In this document: one piece after another, positions 1-10,612 of the stretch
Numbering within the stretch: position 1 is the stretch's first letter
How the letters are laid out: every line of letters starts with the position of its first letter
Notes under the pieces: generated by a model
The model's database searches: none
The model's input: the letters and a program-made list of their open reading frames with translations, nothing else
Told to the model about the DNA's origin: nothing
Position numbers and translations under genes: made by a program
Origin: Heterostelium album PN500
Taxonomy: Eukaryota > Evosea > Eumycetozoa > Acytosteliales > Acytosteliaceae
Assembly: GCF_000004825.1 (NCBI RefSeq)
Contig: NW_008805068.1
Location: 434,001 to 498,000 of the forward strand
Length of the DNA: 64,000 nt
Direction of reading: 5' to 3'

Positions 1-629
1 GAGACAACCATACACTCAACCAGGAATACACTGCCGACGTCGGACTTACCAATAGAGTATTCCTACTAGATATTCACACAATAGGTCAACAACTAGATAC
101 ACTCAAACTCAAGGGAGTTACACCATTTCAATCACTGCTGACATCGATCAACCATCTAAGCAGACTTCGTCGTCTATCGATATCAGATTACCTCGAGAAA
201 CATCATGTCGATTCGATTCTCAGTTGCGAATCACTGATAAGGCTATCTGTTAACTTTAAATTCGGCAATGTATTATTATATTTCTTGAAAAACAACAAAC
301 ATATTAAAATAATTAAAGATAACAGATTCTCTGGCTGCGATACCAACTCTTTAATCGAAACTCTAGGTGCTATCAAAACAAACAACAAAGATAATAATAA
401 TCAAACAATAATAGAAGAACTTAAATTGATTTGTCACCCTGATGATTATAATACAATACAACAACAACAATTGAACCAACTTGCTACCAACTACTTTGTA
501 ACAACCAATTTTAAAATATCAATCATTAATCATCAATATTATAAACAACCAAGAAAAATGAATCAATCACAATACTTTATTAATCCTGTACCACTAAATG
601 ATCCTAATGAAAGTATTATATTACTTTAA
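1..629 (+). CDS. F-box-like/LRR family protein, C-terminal part (cut by window edge)
   Basis: Frame 3 is open from the left edge to the TAA at 627-629, so this is the 3' part of a gene that starts outside the window. The stretch IGQQLDTLKLKGVT matches the block IGHNLHTLKLKGRT of the family members at 12541-14169 and 52551-54125. It is followed by leucine-rich segments and a Gln/Asn-rich tail. The family is an expanded dictyostelid group with an N-terminal F-box-like helix pair and LRR-like repeats. The N-terminal domain is not visible here. Family membership is seen from sequence; an adaptor role in ubiquitin ligases is only inferred. Confidence 0.75.
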   Translation, partial: DNHTLNQEYTADVGLTNRVFLLDIHTIGQQLDTLKLKGVTPFQSLLTSINHLSRLRRLSISDYLEKHHVDSILSCESLIRLSVNFKFGNVLLYFLKNNKHIKIIKDNRFSGCDTNSLIETLGAIKTNNKDNNNQTIIEELKLICHPDDYNTIQQQQLNQLATNYFVTTNFKISIINHQYYKQPRKMNQSQYFINPVPLNDPNESIILL

Positions 630-1129
630 TCTTAACATTTACAATAAAAAAAATTGTTTTAAACCCAAAGAGATAGATTCCATTGTTCTTTAAGTTTTAA
701 AAGATAAAAGAGCGAAATATCTGTATAACAATAAGATCTTATCTTTCCAGAATATGAAACTAGTTGTTTGAGAATAAGAGTATTACCTTTACTTTTCACA
801 ATTATTTATTCTAAGATAAGATTTTAGTTTTTTTAAAATTTAAAAAGATATTTAATTCTGTTTGTTTCAATTAAAATAGTTAGATTTTTTTAAAAAAAAA
901 AAAATTGTTTGATCAATTTTTTGATCGATTTAGGGGTTTGAAGATTCTTCCTATGTTCTGGAACACCTTTTTTTTTATTCATGAATAAAACTTAAAAAAA
1001 TGGAACATATAGGATTTTATATAAATAGAATGAAAAAAAAATGATATTTCATTCAATCAACAATTAAACAAAAAATTAAATAAATAAATAAAAAATTTTA
1101 TTATTAATATAAATTCATATATTTTCAAA
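630..1129. other. Intergenic spacer with GST promoter
   Basis: About 500 bases of A/T-rich DNA between the left-edge gene and the GST gene. It holds A and T homopolymers and one good TATA element. No further coding or RNA gene is seen. Confidence 0.7.
1018..1028 (+). promoter_or_regulatory. TATA-like element upstream of the GST gene
   Basis: TATATAAATAG lies about 100 bases before the GST start codon, and A/T runs lie between them. This is the usual layout of dictyostelid promoters. Confidence 0.5.
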
Positions 1130-1789
1130 ATGATTACCTCTCAAATTCCAACTTTACATTATGTATGTATTAATAATAATTTTCAAATAATTTTTTATAT
1201 TAAAAAAATATATTTTTAGTTTAACGGACGTGGAAGAGCTGAAACTAGTAGAGTATTATTTGTAGTGGCAGGAGTTGAATTCAACGATGTAAAAAATCCA
1301 TTTGATAATGCTGAAATCAAACAAAGAGCAACCTACAAACAACTTCCTTACTTGATCGATGGTGATTTCGAAATTTCTCAATCGATTGCGATTGAAAATT
1401 ATATTGCCAACAAATATAATTTGGCTGGTGATTCATTGGTGGACAGAACCAGAATTCTCTCTATTGCTCAGGCATCCTATGACATTTCCATTCCAATCTT
1501 CACCAATGATACAGATGAAAAGAAAGCGTTATACAAGAATGAAACACTTCCTCGTTTCCTTAGTGCTTGGGAGAAGATTTTAACAGAAAATGGTGGAAAA
1601 CATTTTGTTGGTTCAAAATTGAGTGCTGCCGATGTCAGTGCCTATACAACTCTTGAGAATCTATATTCCAAAAACTATAAAGAAGTTGTTGACAAATATC
1701 CAACATTGACCAATTTTAAATCAACTTTTGAAGCCATTCCATCAATTTCCGATTATTTGTCAAAGAGACCAAAAGATTTATTTTTCTAG
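1130..1789 (+). CDS. Glutathione S-transferase (sigma-like)
   Basis: Cytosolic GST that conjugates glutathione to electrophiles or peroxides. Two exons: 1130-1162 and 1220-1789, with donor GTATGTAT and acceptor TTTTTAG, giving 200 residues, the normal length for the family. Exon 1 ends in LHY and exon 2 opens with FNGRGRAE, which rebuilds the N-terminal GST motif with the catalytic Tyr at about residue 11. QLPYLIDG (the cis-Pro site of the thioredoxin fold) and SQSIAIENYIA (glutathione gamma-Glu contact) follow at about residues 48-75. The rest is the all-helical C-terminal domain. The start is the only ATG that gives the motif. A TATA element lies about 100 bases upstream. Substrate preference cannot be read from the sequence. 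Confidence 0.93.
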
Positions 1790-1904
1790 AAGAACTTTTC
1801 ATTCAATGTAGTTTAAAAAATGAATAATATAATTGGAAAAAAAGAAAAAAAAATATTAAATAAAAAAGAATTACCAAATTTTTAAAAGCAATATCATTTA
1901 TTCG

Positions 1905-3932
1905 TTATATTTTCAAACTGTTGATTATTGCAAGTCTTGAATTGTATCCAATACAAAGGCTATTCTGTTCAACTCTATATGAATCTGTATGGCTTTTTTG
2001 AATAACAAAGTTGTTTTCTTTGAGATATTTAATCATTTGAATGTCACCTCGATTGATTGCATTGTCCATCGCATGAATCGTGAGTGATTCCGTTCGATTT
2101 CGATGGAGGTAAATGAGCATCGGTAGATCAAATGCTTTGTCCATTGGGAATTCTGGGAATGGTGCTCCAACTTCATTGAGATATTCAACAATTGGAAGAC
2201 AACCGCTGGAAATTGCTCTGGTTGTGTTTACATTGGTCACTTGATGTGTTGTGTTCTCATGAAGCCATTGGAATACAACCTTACTCTTAACATCGATTGC
2301 AATATTATATGCAATACCTGAGAATTGAAATCCACGCTCATTCAACCAATTGAAAACAGTTGGATCGGTCTCTTCACGAACGAAATTTTCTATTTGGAAA
2401 TTGGCAGGTTCAATATTGAAATTACCTGATGCCACTGCAATCTCATAGAGATATTTGAATATTGGAAAACTTGTACTATTAGAGAACCTATTGATGATTG
2501 ATTGATCGATATCCATATGTCTTACCTCCACAAGGAATCGGACAACATCAAGATGCTTATTAGCTATTGCCAAATGCAATGCACGTAGAGAACAGCCTTC
2601 AGTTCGATTGAAGTGCAAAAATTTGATCACATCCAAGTGTCCCATTTCCGCAGCTTTATCCATTGCATCGCTTCCACACTGTGCGGTGGTATTCTCGTGA
2701 AGGAATTGAACGATTTCAAGTCGTCCGAATTGGGCAACTCTATCCATCACCGTATTGTCTATCTCATAGAATTGACTGTATCTCTCTGATAGAAATAACT
2801 TTAACATTTCAAGATTACCTGTACGTGCCGCCCAAAAAAGAGAATCCGATGGCGGTCTCTCTGTTCTATTGGTCAAGAGGAATCTAACAACTTCAATATG
2901 ATTTCCTCTGATTGCACCTAGAAATGCGTAATCAGATATAACTTCATGAGTTAGATTGTTATGGATAAAGATAAGCACATCTAGATGTCCAAAACAAGCC
3001 GCATTCATGGTATGGGTAATAGAAGAACCTTCTGTTCGATGATGGTGAAGAAATTTGATTGTATTTAAATGTCCGTTGGTCGCTGCAAAATCATATGCAT
3101 CGGTTGAACAACCTTCAGTTCGATTGAAGTGCAAAAACTTTAAAATATCCAGTTGTCCATATCGTGCTGCGACGTCCATTAAATGTGGTTGAGTTGAATT
3201 CTCTCTAACTATCTGATCGAAAGGTGATCCATCTTTGACATTGTTATGAAAGAATTCGACAATCGGAAGATGACCATGTTGAACAGCTATTTCTAAAATC
3301 GATCTGATATTCAACTCATCTGGGAATACTTTGAATACACATTCAATGAGATCTAATGCACCAATACGAGCAGCATCTCTCAAAGAATGAAAATATAGTT
3401 GTTTGAATAGAACATAGGTACTAGTTTCGAGTGACCCAGCATCGCTATGAAAATCACTTTCATTGTAGTCTTGGAATCGCGCTATTTTTCTGCTCATTGG
3501 CTTAGTGATTGAAGAATATCTACTGATCTCTAGTTGTACCTGTTCTTTCTGCTCCTGCTCATATCGAATCTGTCTATCATATTGTTTCCTTTGATGGTAA
3601 TACAGATAGTTCATATAGAAACGGTGATACCATCGACGAAGTAAACCCGGTCGTTGATCTCTAATGACAGTATTGAATATCTGTTTGTATCTCTCGTGAT
3701 AACCATACTTGATAAGTTGATCTGGGTAACATCCAAGGTCATTGTAATCACAGAGTAATCTTCGCTTTTTGCACAGGTATGCTGTTCTAATACTTAATTC
3801 ATCAGCATTTACACATTCTTGTCGATTGATGATCTTCACAAAACTGAATATTTGATTCCGAATAAATTGTAAATGTAATAATCTCTTAAATAATTTACTT
3901 TTATAATTATCATATTCTATTATCATTTGCAT
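1905..3932 (-). CDS. Ankyrin-repeat protein, tandem copy 1
   Basis: A dictyostelid-type ankyrin protein of 675 residues. About a dozen degenerate repeats carry the recurring block FLHxNRTEGCS (around residues 170-640), preceded by a charged, aromatic N-terminal region. No other domain or membrane segment is seen. The open frame extends 20 codons upstream to 3992, but that extension is encoded by a poly-T tract. I chose the ATG at 3932 (MQM...) because the neighbour at 4058-6085 starts with MQ at the same point and then has the same length, 675. The two genes are tandem duplicates on the same strand. Partner and function are unknown; ankyrin repeats usually bind proteins. Confidence 0.88.
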   Translation of the reverse strand: MQMIIEYDNYKSKLFKRLLHLQFIRNQIFSFVKIINRQECVNADELSIRTAYLCKKRRLLCDYNDLGCYPDQLIKYGYHERYKQIFNTVIRDQRPGLLRRWYHRFYMNYLYYHQRKQYDRQIRYEQEQKEQVQLEISRYSSITKPMSRKIARFQDYNESDFHSDAGSLETSTYVLFKQLYFHSLRDAARIGALDLIECVFKVFPDELNIRSILEIAVQHGHLPIVEFFHNNVKDGSPFDQIVRENSTQPHLMDVAARYGQLDILKFLHFNRTEGCSTDAYDFAATNGHLNTIKFLHHHRTEGSSITHTMNAACFGHLDVLIFIHNNLTHEVISDYAFLGAIRGNHIEVVRFLLTNRTERPPSDSLFWAARTGNLEMLKLFLSERYSQFYEIDNTVMDRVAQFGRLEIVQFLHENTTAQCGSDAMDKAAEMGHLDVIKFLHFNRTEGCSLRALHLAIANKHLDVVRFLVEVRHMDIDQSIINRFSNSTSFPIFKYLYEIAVASGNFNIEPANFQIENFVREETDPTVFNWLNERGFQFSGIAYNIAIDVKSKVVFQWLHENTTHQVTNVNTTRAISSGCLPIVEYLNEVGAPFPEFPMDKAFDLPMLIYLHRNRTESLTIHAMDNAINRGDIQMIKYLKENNFVIQKSHTDSYRVEQNSLCIGYNSRLAIINSLKI

Positions 3933-4057
3933 AATAAAATAGGTAGAATTTTGAAATAAAAAAAAATGATCGTAGAAACCCATTTCGACCATTTTTGGAA
4001 TTATTTGATGATACTAACGTGATGGTTATGAGAATTTTCGAAAAAGTAATAATTTAT

Positions 4058-6085
4058 TTATATTTGCAAACTGTTGATTATTGCAAGTCTTGAATTGTAT
4101 CCACTACAAAGGCTATTCCAATCAACTCTATATGAATCTGTATGGCTTTTTTGAATAACAAAGTTGTTTTCTTTGAGATATTTAATCATTTGAATGTCAC
4201 CTCGATTGATTGCATTGTCCATCGCATGAATCGTGAGTGATTCCGTTCGATTTCGATGGAGGAAAGTGAGCATTGGCAGATCAAACGCTTTATCCATTGG
4301 GAATTCTGGGAATGGTGCTCCAACTTCATTGAGATATTCAACAATCGAATGAGAACCTATGGCAATTGCTGCCTCGGTGTTCTCAACGGTAAATGGATGT
4401 GTTGTGTTCTCGTGAAGCCATTGGATTGCCACTTTATTATTAATATTGGTTGCAAAATAATATGCAGCGCCTGAGATTTGAAATCCATGTTCTTGGAACC
4501 AATTGAAAACAGTTGGATCGGTCTCTTTACCAAAATAACTATCTATTTGGAAATTGGCTGGTTCGATATGTAAATTCTCTAATGCCACTGCAATCTCATA
4601 GAGATATTTGAATATTGCGAAACTTGTATTAAACGCTAACTGACCTACGATCGATTGATCGATTTCCCAATGTCTGACCTCCACAAGGAATCGGACAACT
4701 TCAAAGTGTTTATTATCTATAGCCGACCCCATCGCTTCTGGAGAACAGCCTTCCGTTCGATTGATATGGAGAAATTTGATCACATCCAGGTCACCCATTT
4801 CCGCTGCGAAATCCATTGCATCGCTTCCACACTGTGCAGTGGTATTCTCGTGAAGGAACCGAATGATTTCTAACTGGCCGTTACCCGCAGCATACTCCAT
4901 CACCGTATTGTCTATCTCATAGAATTGACGGTATGGCTCTGATAACAGCAACATTAACATATCAAGATGACCGTAACTCGCTGCCAACATAAGAGATTTC
5001 AGTGGAGGTCTCTCTGTTCTATTGGCCAATAGGAATCTAACAACTTCAATATGATTTCTTCTGATTGCATATTTATATGAGGATTTGGAAATAGTTTCAT
5101 GAGTTCGATTGTTGTGGATAAAGATAACAACATCTAGATGTCCATCACCAGCTGCATCCATGCCGTGGGTATTGGCGTTACACTCTGTTCGATGATGATG
5201 AAGAAACTCTACGATTGGTAAATGTCCATTATATGCTGCGGCATCAAGCGTAGAAGTTGAACAACCTTCAGTTCGATTGAAAAGTAAAAACTTTAAAATA
5301 TCCAACTGTCCATATTTTGCTGCGATATCCACCAAATGTGGTTGACTACGTTGTCTACGAGCTAAATCATCCAACTTTTTATCAAAAACACTTCCATCTT
5401 TGACATTGTTATGAAAGAATTCGACAATCGGAAGATGACCATGTTGAACAGCTATTTCTAAAATCAATCTGATATTCAACTCATCTGGGAATACTCTGAA
5501 TACACATTCAATGAGATCTAATGCACCGATACGAGCAGCATCTCTCAAAGAATGTAAATAGAGTTGTTTGAATAGAACATAGGTACTAGTCTCGAGTGAT
5601 CCACCATCGATATGAAAATCACTTTCATTGTAGTCCTGGAATCGCTCAATTCTTCTTTTGATAACCAAAAAGGAGGTAGAAGATCTACCAATCTCTAGTT
5701 GTACCTGTTCTTTCTGCTCCTGCTCATGTTGAATCTGCCAATCATACATTCTCCTATTAACGTAATACAGATAGTTCAAAGAGAAATAGTGATTCCATCT
5801 CTGTAGTAAACCCGGTCGTCGATCTCTAATGACAGTGTTGAATATCTGTTTGTATCTCTCGTGATAACCATACTTGATAAGTTGATGTGGGTAACATCCA
5901 AGGTCATTGTAATCACAGAATAATCTACGATTAGTTGAAAAGTAATTGTTAACTGTAACTGCACACTGTCGGTTGATGATCTTTACAAAACCAAATATTT
6001 GATTTCTAACAAATTGTAAATGTATTAATCTTTTAAATAATTTACTTTTATTGTTGTTGTTATAATCTACACTATTTACTTGCAT
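4058..6085 (-). CDS. Ankyrin-repeat protein, tandem copy 2
   Basis: Single-exon gene of 675 residues, paralogous over its whole length to the gene at 1905-3932. It shares the N-terminal block KSKLFKRLIHLQFVRNQIF, the same sequence of repeats and nearly the same C-terminal tail. The last roughly 190 coding bases differ from the neighbour at only a few positions, whereas the middle repeats are clearly diverged. Upstream lies an A/T-rich promoter. No catalytic domain is visible. It probably acts as a protein-interaction scaffold; this is inference from the repeat class only. Confidence 0.88.
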   Translation of the reverse strand: MQVNSVDYNNNNKSKLFKRLIHLQFVRNQIFGFVKIINRQCAVTVNNYFSTNRRLFCDYNDLGCYPHQLIKYGYHERYKQIFNTVIRDRRPGLLQRWNHYFSLNYLYYVNRRMYDWQIQHEQEQKEQVQLEIGRSSTSFLVIKRRIERFQDYNESDFHIDGGSLETSTYVLFKQLYLHSLRDAARIGALDLIECVFRVFPDELNIRLILEIAVQHGHLPIVEFFHNNVKDGSVFDKKLDDLARRQRSQPHLVDIAAKYGQLDILKFLLFNRTEGCSTSTLDAAAYNGHLPIVEFLHHHRTECNANTHGMDAAGDGHLDVVIFIHNNRTHETISKSSYKYAIRRNHIEVVRFLLANRTERPPLKSLMLAASYGHLDMLMLLLSEPYRQFYEIDNTVMEYAAGNGQLEIIRFLHENTTAQCGSDAMDFAAEMGDLDVIKFLHINRTEGCSPEAMGSAIDNKHFEVVRFLVEVRHWEIDQSIVGQLAFNTSFAIFKYLYEIAVALENLHIEPANFQIDSYFGKETDPTVFNWFQEHGFQISGAAYYFATNINNKVAIQWLHENTTHPFTVENTEAAIAIGSHSIVEYLNEVGAPFPEFPMDKAFDLPMLTFLHRNRTESLTIHAMDNAINRGDIQMIKYLKENNFVIQKSHTDSYRVDWNSLCSGYNSRLAIINSLQI

Positions 6086-6818
6086 AATTAATCGATCGAT
6101 AGATTCAATGACAATTAAAAATCATTAAAGAAAAAAAAACTGTCAAAGACAAGTCTATGTCCCGACTCAATCAAAAAAAAAAATTGAGAAAAAAAAAAGA
6201 ATTTACATATATTTATTTATTTTTAACTCAATCAATACATTCATAAATAAATAATGAAAAAAAAACAAAAATTATAATAATTTAAATGTTTATAAATTAT
6301 AATTTGAACCTATTCTCAATATAAACAGATTAGCAACCATGATCTTTATTTTGTTTTATTAACCCAATTTCCGATGAATGTAACTATTTCGGAGTGTTTA
6401 ACAAATAAAAAAAAACTGTTAAATTGTTGTTATCCAGAATACTTTTTTATTCTACTTTTAAGTTAAAATAATAAATCTCTGACTGAACATGGTAAAAATT
6501 TGATCTCAGATATTTTTTTAGTTTTTTAAATAATTATAAAACAATTGAGAGTCGAAATCAAAGCGAAATTTCTCACACGATCACTTTAGAAAATTCAAAG
6601 TAAAAATCAAAAAAGGTAATAGATATAATCATATACACTCGGTTCTAAAATAAAAACTCGGGTTCAATCCTCATTTTTTTGTTCATCAAAAAAAATACAT
6701 AAAAATTAAAAAATTATTTATTTTTAAGATTAGTATAAATATAAATAGCTATTTATATTTCAAAGGTAATGATGCAAACATAATTAATTAACCATCAAAT
6801 AATAACATTGTTATAAAA
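6086..6818. other. Intergenic spacer upstream of the BPI gene
   Basis: Divergent promoter region between the ankyrin gene (minus) and the BPI gene (plus). It is A/T-rich with long A runs. Bases 6373-6473 recur, with differences, at 12206-12307; they mark the left part of the duplicated block. A TATA element for the BPI gene is listed separately. Confidence 0.7.
6734..6748 (+). promoter_or_regulatory. TATA element of the BPI-family gene
   Basis: TATAAATATAAATAG lies about 70 bases before the start codon at 6819. It fits the dictyostelid core promoter pattern. Confidence 0.5.
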
Positions 6819-8396
6819 ATGGAACAAAAAAATATTATTATATTATTACTGTCATTACTTTTCTCTACTCAAATTTGCTATTGCCAACCAGGAAACTATA
6901 GTGCAGCCGGTGTATATGTTGGATTTTCTAATCAATTTATTTACGATTTTAGTTTAACTGTATTTATTTATCATTATTTTAAATATTAAATATTTTTATG
7001 TCAATCAACTAACTTTTATTTTAAATTTTTTTTTTTTTTTCCTTTCCCAAACAATTTTTATATCTATAAATAGTATACTGCTAAATTAGTTGATTATATA
7101 AATAGTTATCATATACCAGATATTTCCGGTACTTCTGGATCGATATCATATACTTTTTCATCTGTTACCATTAATTTGGATTTAGATGGTTTCTTTTTCA
7201 ATCAGGATCCAACTTCTTTTTTTATTGGTTGGGCCGACACTGAATTTAAGATTACATTCAACTATCACGTTTGTGAAGTTATATGTGAAAGTGGTTATGT
7301 TAATATTTATACTACCTCTGAGAATATCACACTTTCCACTGAGTTAATTCTCGACTACTCCACTTATATTGCAAATTTCAACTTAACTCAGACCACCATC
7401 GATTCTGACAAAGGTGATATTGTAATAGAAGCGCATTGTACCGATACCATTTGTCTCATTCCAGTCGGTGACATCTCCAATGCCATCTCCAATAGTTTTG
7501 TACCGACCCTCACCAATGGTATTACCAATGGATTGAATGAATACCTTGAAGCCCCCCAAAATTATATCTACACTTTCATCAAACTCCCCGAGTCTTTCAA
7601 TGACGTCACCTTCCAAATAGATTGTACCGGACAATTGGTCGAAGCTTCCAACTCCCCCTCATACTATCCTCCGCAAATGACCGCTGAGTTCATGGGTACC
7701 GTATTTGCCAGTATCAATGAAACCGTAGTTCCAGTTCCATTTAGTCCAAACTATATTCCCGATACCAGTTATCTCGAAAACATAGACGCTCCAATAGTCG
7801 TGACACTCACACCCTACATCTTCCAAAGTGTCGTCTACACTGGATTGGCAGTACTATTGCCAGTTACTGTTCAACCAAATGAGATTCCAGCTGCCTCGCC
7901 AATTAAATTGAATACATCTGATTCTTTCTTCTCATCGATTGCGCCAGGTCTCCTTCAATACCCAAATCTAGGTTTACTCCTCAATGTCTCTTCCAATAAC
8001 TATATCCCAACGGTAACAATCAACGCCACTGGAATGACTGTAGAGGTTGCCGTCGAAGCAGACTTTACCATTCTTTCACAACCACTCCAATATGCATTCG
8101 GTGTAAAGATTGACTTGCAAGTGGAGATTGTTAATGATGTAACCGTTTTAAATTCAACGACCATCGAACTAAGTTCAAAAATTTTGAATATTGTTCCAAG
8201 TTCAAGTATCACCTATTCCAATGTAGGTCAAGTAGATCCAACTGGATTCAACCAATTAGTTCAAATGGTTGAAGGTTTCATTAAAGTTCCTTCTTTCAAT
8301 ATCACCTTACCATCACAAATTCAAATTTCAAATACCACCATCAACTTTTATGATAATATCATTCAAATTCCAATTCATGGTACTATTTCTCCATAA
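6819..8396 (+). CDS. BPI/LBP-family secreted lipid-binding protein
   Basis: Predicted secreted protein of 487 residues in two exons, 6819-6959 and 7074-8396 (donor GTATTTAT, acceptor AATAG, phase 0). Residues 1-22 are a signal peptide (short polar start, LLLLSLLFS core, cleavage near CYC). The mature protein has the two-barrel plan of bactericidal/permeability-increasing proteins: DISGTSGSISYTF early in the N-terminal barrel, a proline-rich middle, and a C-terminal barrel ending in the typical pattern of a hydrophobic helix, LPSQIQISNTTI and a final strand. The length is typical. In animals such proteins bind lipopolysaccharide. For an amoeba feeding on bacteria, a phagosomal antibacterial role is a reasonable inference. 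A vestige of a second copy lies at 12206-12432. Confidence 0.87.
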
Positions 8397-8867
8397 TCAT
8401 TCATCCGACAAAATATTAAAGATTAATACTATTGCTATGGATTAATTGTATTTTAATTAAATAAAAAACGCTGTCATAATATTAAAATATGATTGTACTT
8501 ATAAATTTCTTGTGATCTATAATCCCTTTACAAACCACTTCATTGTAGTGATGAAATCGCAGGGTCATCTTCTCATTTGTATACTGGTCGAAAGTTTACT
8601 ACTCTAGTTCTACCTTGTGTAAAAATACTGATATTTTATAAAGAATTAGTGATATCTATACTTGTAGCATCAAAGATTACTATACATCTTATAGTCAACA
8701 AAGATTACTGTTATACTCTACACTATTTATTTGTCCAATGATAAAGGAAAAAAACTGGGGAAGATAAATTTTTTTACAAGGTGAAAAAAAAAAAAAAAAA
8801 ATTTTTTATTTATTTATTTTGCTTTTTTTTGTATATGTTTACTTAGTTTATCTGTAGACACCTTTAC
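8397..8867. other. BPI 3' flank and spacer
   Basis: The first about 110 bases are the conserved 3' flank shared with 12308-12432. After that the sequence has no counterpart in the right copy. It holds two near-identical short blocks, CAAAGATTACT plus ATAC, near 8670-8720. No gene is seen. Confidence 0.6.
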
Positions 8868-8968
8868 GTTAATCTGTTATCAAAGCTTTTTAACAGCAGG
8901 CCCGAGAGCTGTATAGCGGTTTGAGGCTTACCTGCTGACGGAGCTTTGTTAGTTGTATATCGATTAGC
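8868..8968. other. Three-tier inverted repeat, candidate structured RNA or element end
   Basis: Three nested 7-base stems can form in a GC-richer island. They are GTTAATC (8868-8874) with GATTAGC (8962-8968, one G-U pair), CAAAGCT (8881-8887) with AGCTTTG (8942-8948, perfect), and CAGCAGG (8894-8900) with CCTGCTG (8931-8937, perfect). The 30-base apical part has no strong pairing. It does not fold as a tRNA and I do not recognise the RNA family. It lies just before the decayed exonuclease-like gene and inside the segment that only the left copy has. Confidence 0.45.
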
Positions 8969-8998
8969 ACACTACTCCTTTTTTAAGCATTGTGAACA

Positions 8999-10488
8999 AT
9001 GAACGAATATAGATGTCCTAGCAGAGAAGACTGGGTTAAACTTGCAAATATATTTAGTTTAGAGTATGAGAGTTGTAGTATTAATGAAAACAAGGACTAT
9101 AAAAAGTTAATGCATAAGTTTTCAGAAGATTCTCCTGCTATAGATATTCAGTTTAATATCGACCAAACAATATTCTTAAATGTCTCAAACTACCTAAAAC
9201 TCAATCATTATTAATGCTAATTGTAAGTATGCCTTTTAATCTATATCTATTATATTTTTATTTTAAATGTTACCCAAAGGAACAAAAAGAAACTACTTGC
9301 TATGGAGATTGTAATGTTCAAGCGGTATTGGAAAAGTTTCATGAATATATCGAGCTTTATAGTGAACGAGAAGTCAGTATTTTTAAGAAAATATACTCAG
9401 ACTCACAACAAACAATTGAATCGTTGGATATCGTTGATGCATCAGCTGATGAGGATGATGGCGATGATGACGAGCTGGACGCCGATGACGATTTAGTGGA
9501 TCTAGACACTGGAGATCTCGTCGACACTGCCGTACAGCAGTCAGACAAGCCATCGATTCACAACCAAAGTTTTGGTTTCACTTCCGAAATGTCTCTTGAT
9601 GAAAGTACAAAGCTATCACTCGTATATTCTACCTGCGAAGAGTACTCTGTATCCGCCAATTGTCATGCTACAAAGACTCCATTAGAGCCAAGAAGGATAT
9701 ATTCTTTAATATATGTCTGAATGATGGATGCCAACAAGTTTTTGCGCAGGCTGCCGCTTACAATGCTCACAAAAACACCGCTCACGCGATCCACTCAGTA
9801 GTAGATCCTTCAAAATTGGAATGGGTTATCAAACAGAAGAATGGGTTTATGGCTAGGTTCATTGCCTTGCCAACTATCAGACCTCTTCTACGATCTCATC
9901 TCGATGAAAGTGAAAACCCGGCAGTAATTTTGGTGTTGGATACCGAGACCACTGGCAAATCTATATTGAAATTGAGATTACCATTGTTAACATATCCAAT
10001 GGTGATACCTTTTACCAAAGAATCAATCCTACCATAGTTATAGACAAAGAAGCATCAAACGTACATGGTATGACGAATCAATCTTTAGCTGGACATCAAT
10101 ATTGGAATGCAATAGAGCCTTCCCTATCATTCTATCACATGTATATGATAATCAATCTCTGTGCCCACTCAGCCTATACAAGTTTTTACGATATGTTGTC
10201 CAGTACCCAAATACCAAGGAATCCCCATACGTCAAGAAATTCTCTTTAATGGACACCCTACGCAAGAAACAAAAGGTGCAAGATGATTCATTGGATAACC
10301 AGATCAAGAAGTACACAGTTCCAGTTCTGACTGAATTGTGTGCGAAACTTAATATTGGTATTCCAAAGAAATCTTTGAAACAAGATGTCATCTTATTGGT
10401 GCTGGAATACATCAACTCCCAACCTGAAGACCAGCTAGGAACCACTTTACATACTGTTTTTTCTCAACTCGATAACATTAAAGAATAA
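8999..10488 (+). pseudogene. Decayed DEDD 3'-5' exonuclease-like gene
   Basis: Several overlapping open frames in the same direction together resemble one protein. They show an N-terminal region of unknown type, an Asp-rich acidic stretch near 9440-9530, a C2H2-like zinc finger (C-x4-C...H-x3/4-H) near 9715-9790, and the exonuclease motif DTETTG at about 9938-9955. NVHGMTNQSL, typical of the second part of DnaQ/RNase-T-like domains, follows in another frame. The last part (10102-10488) has a DTLRKKQ block and a SAP- or exonuclease-like LTELCAKL helix pair. At least three frame changes are needed, and no intron explains all of them. I call it a pseudogene. It lies in the segment absent from the right duplicate copy, so it may have been inserted there. 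Confidence 0.6.
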
Positions 10489-10612
10489 CAAAATAATAAA
10501 AAAAAAGTTCTTCCCTCACTTCGAATCATCCCCTGTTGAAAACTAACTTTCAAAAAACTTTTTTGTAAACATTGTAAAAAGAAAAATAGGAACATAGAGG
10601 AGAGATAATAAA

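Noticed and set aside
3933-3992. Twenty-codon N-terminal extension of the first ankyrin gene
   Set aside because: It is coded by a poly-T promoter tract, and the paralogue starts at the equivalent of 3932.
6640-6690. tRNA-like T-loop string GGGTTCAATCC
   Set aside because: The flanking bases do not form a T-stem, and no D-arm or acceptor stem is found around it.
9357-9548. Ser-rich minus-strand frame
   Set aside because: It is the antisense of the Asp-rich acidic stretch in the exonuclease-like gene.
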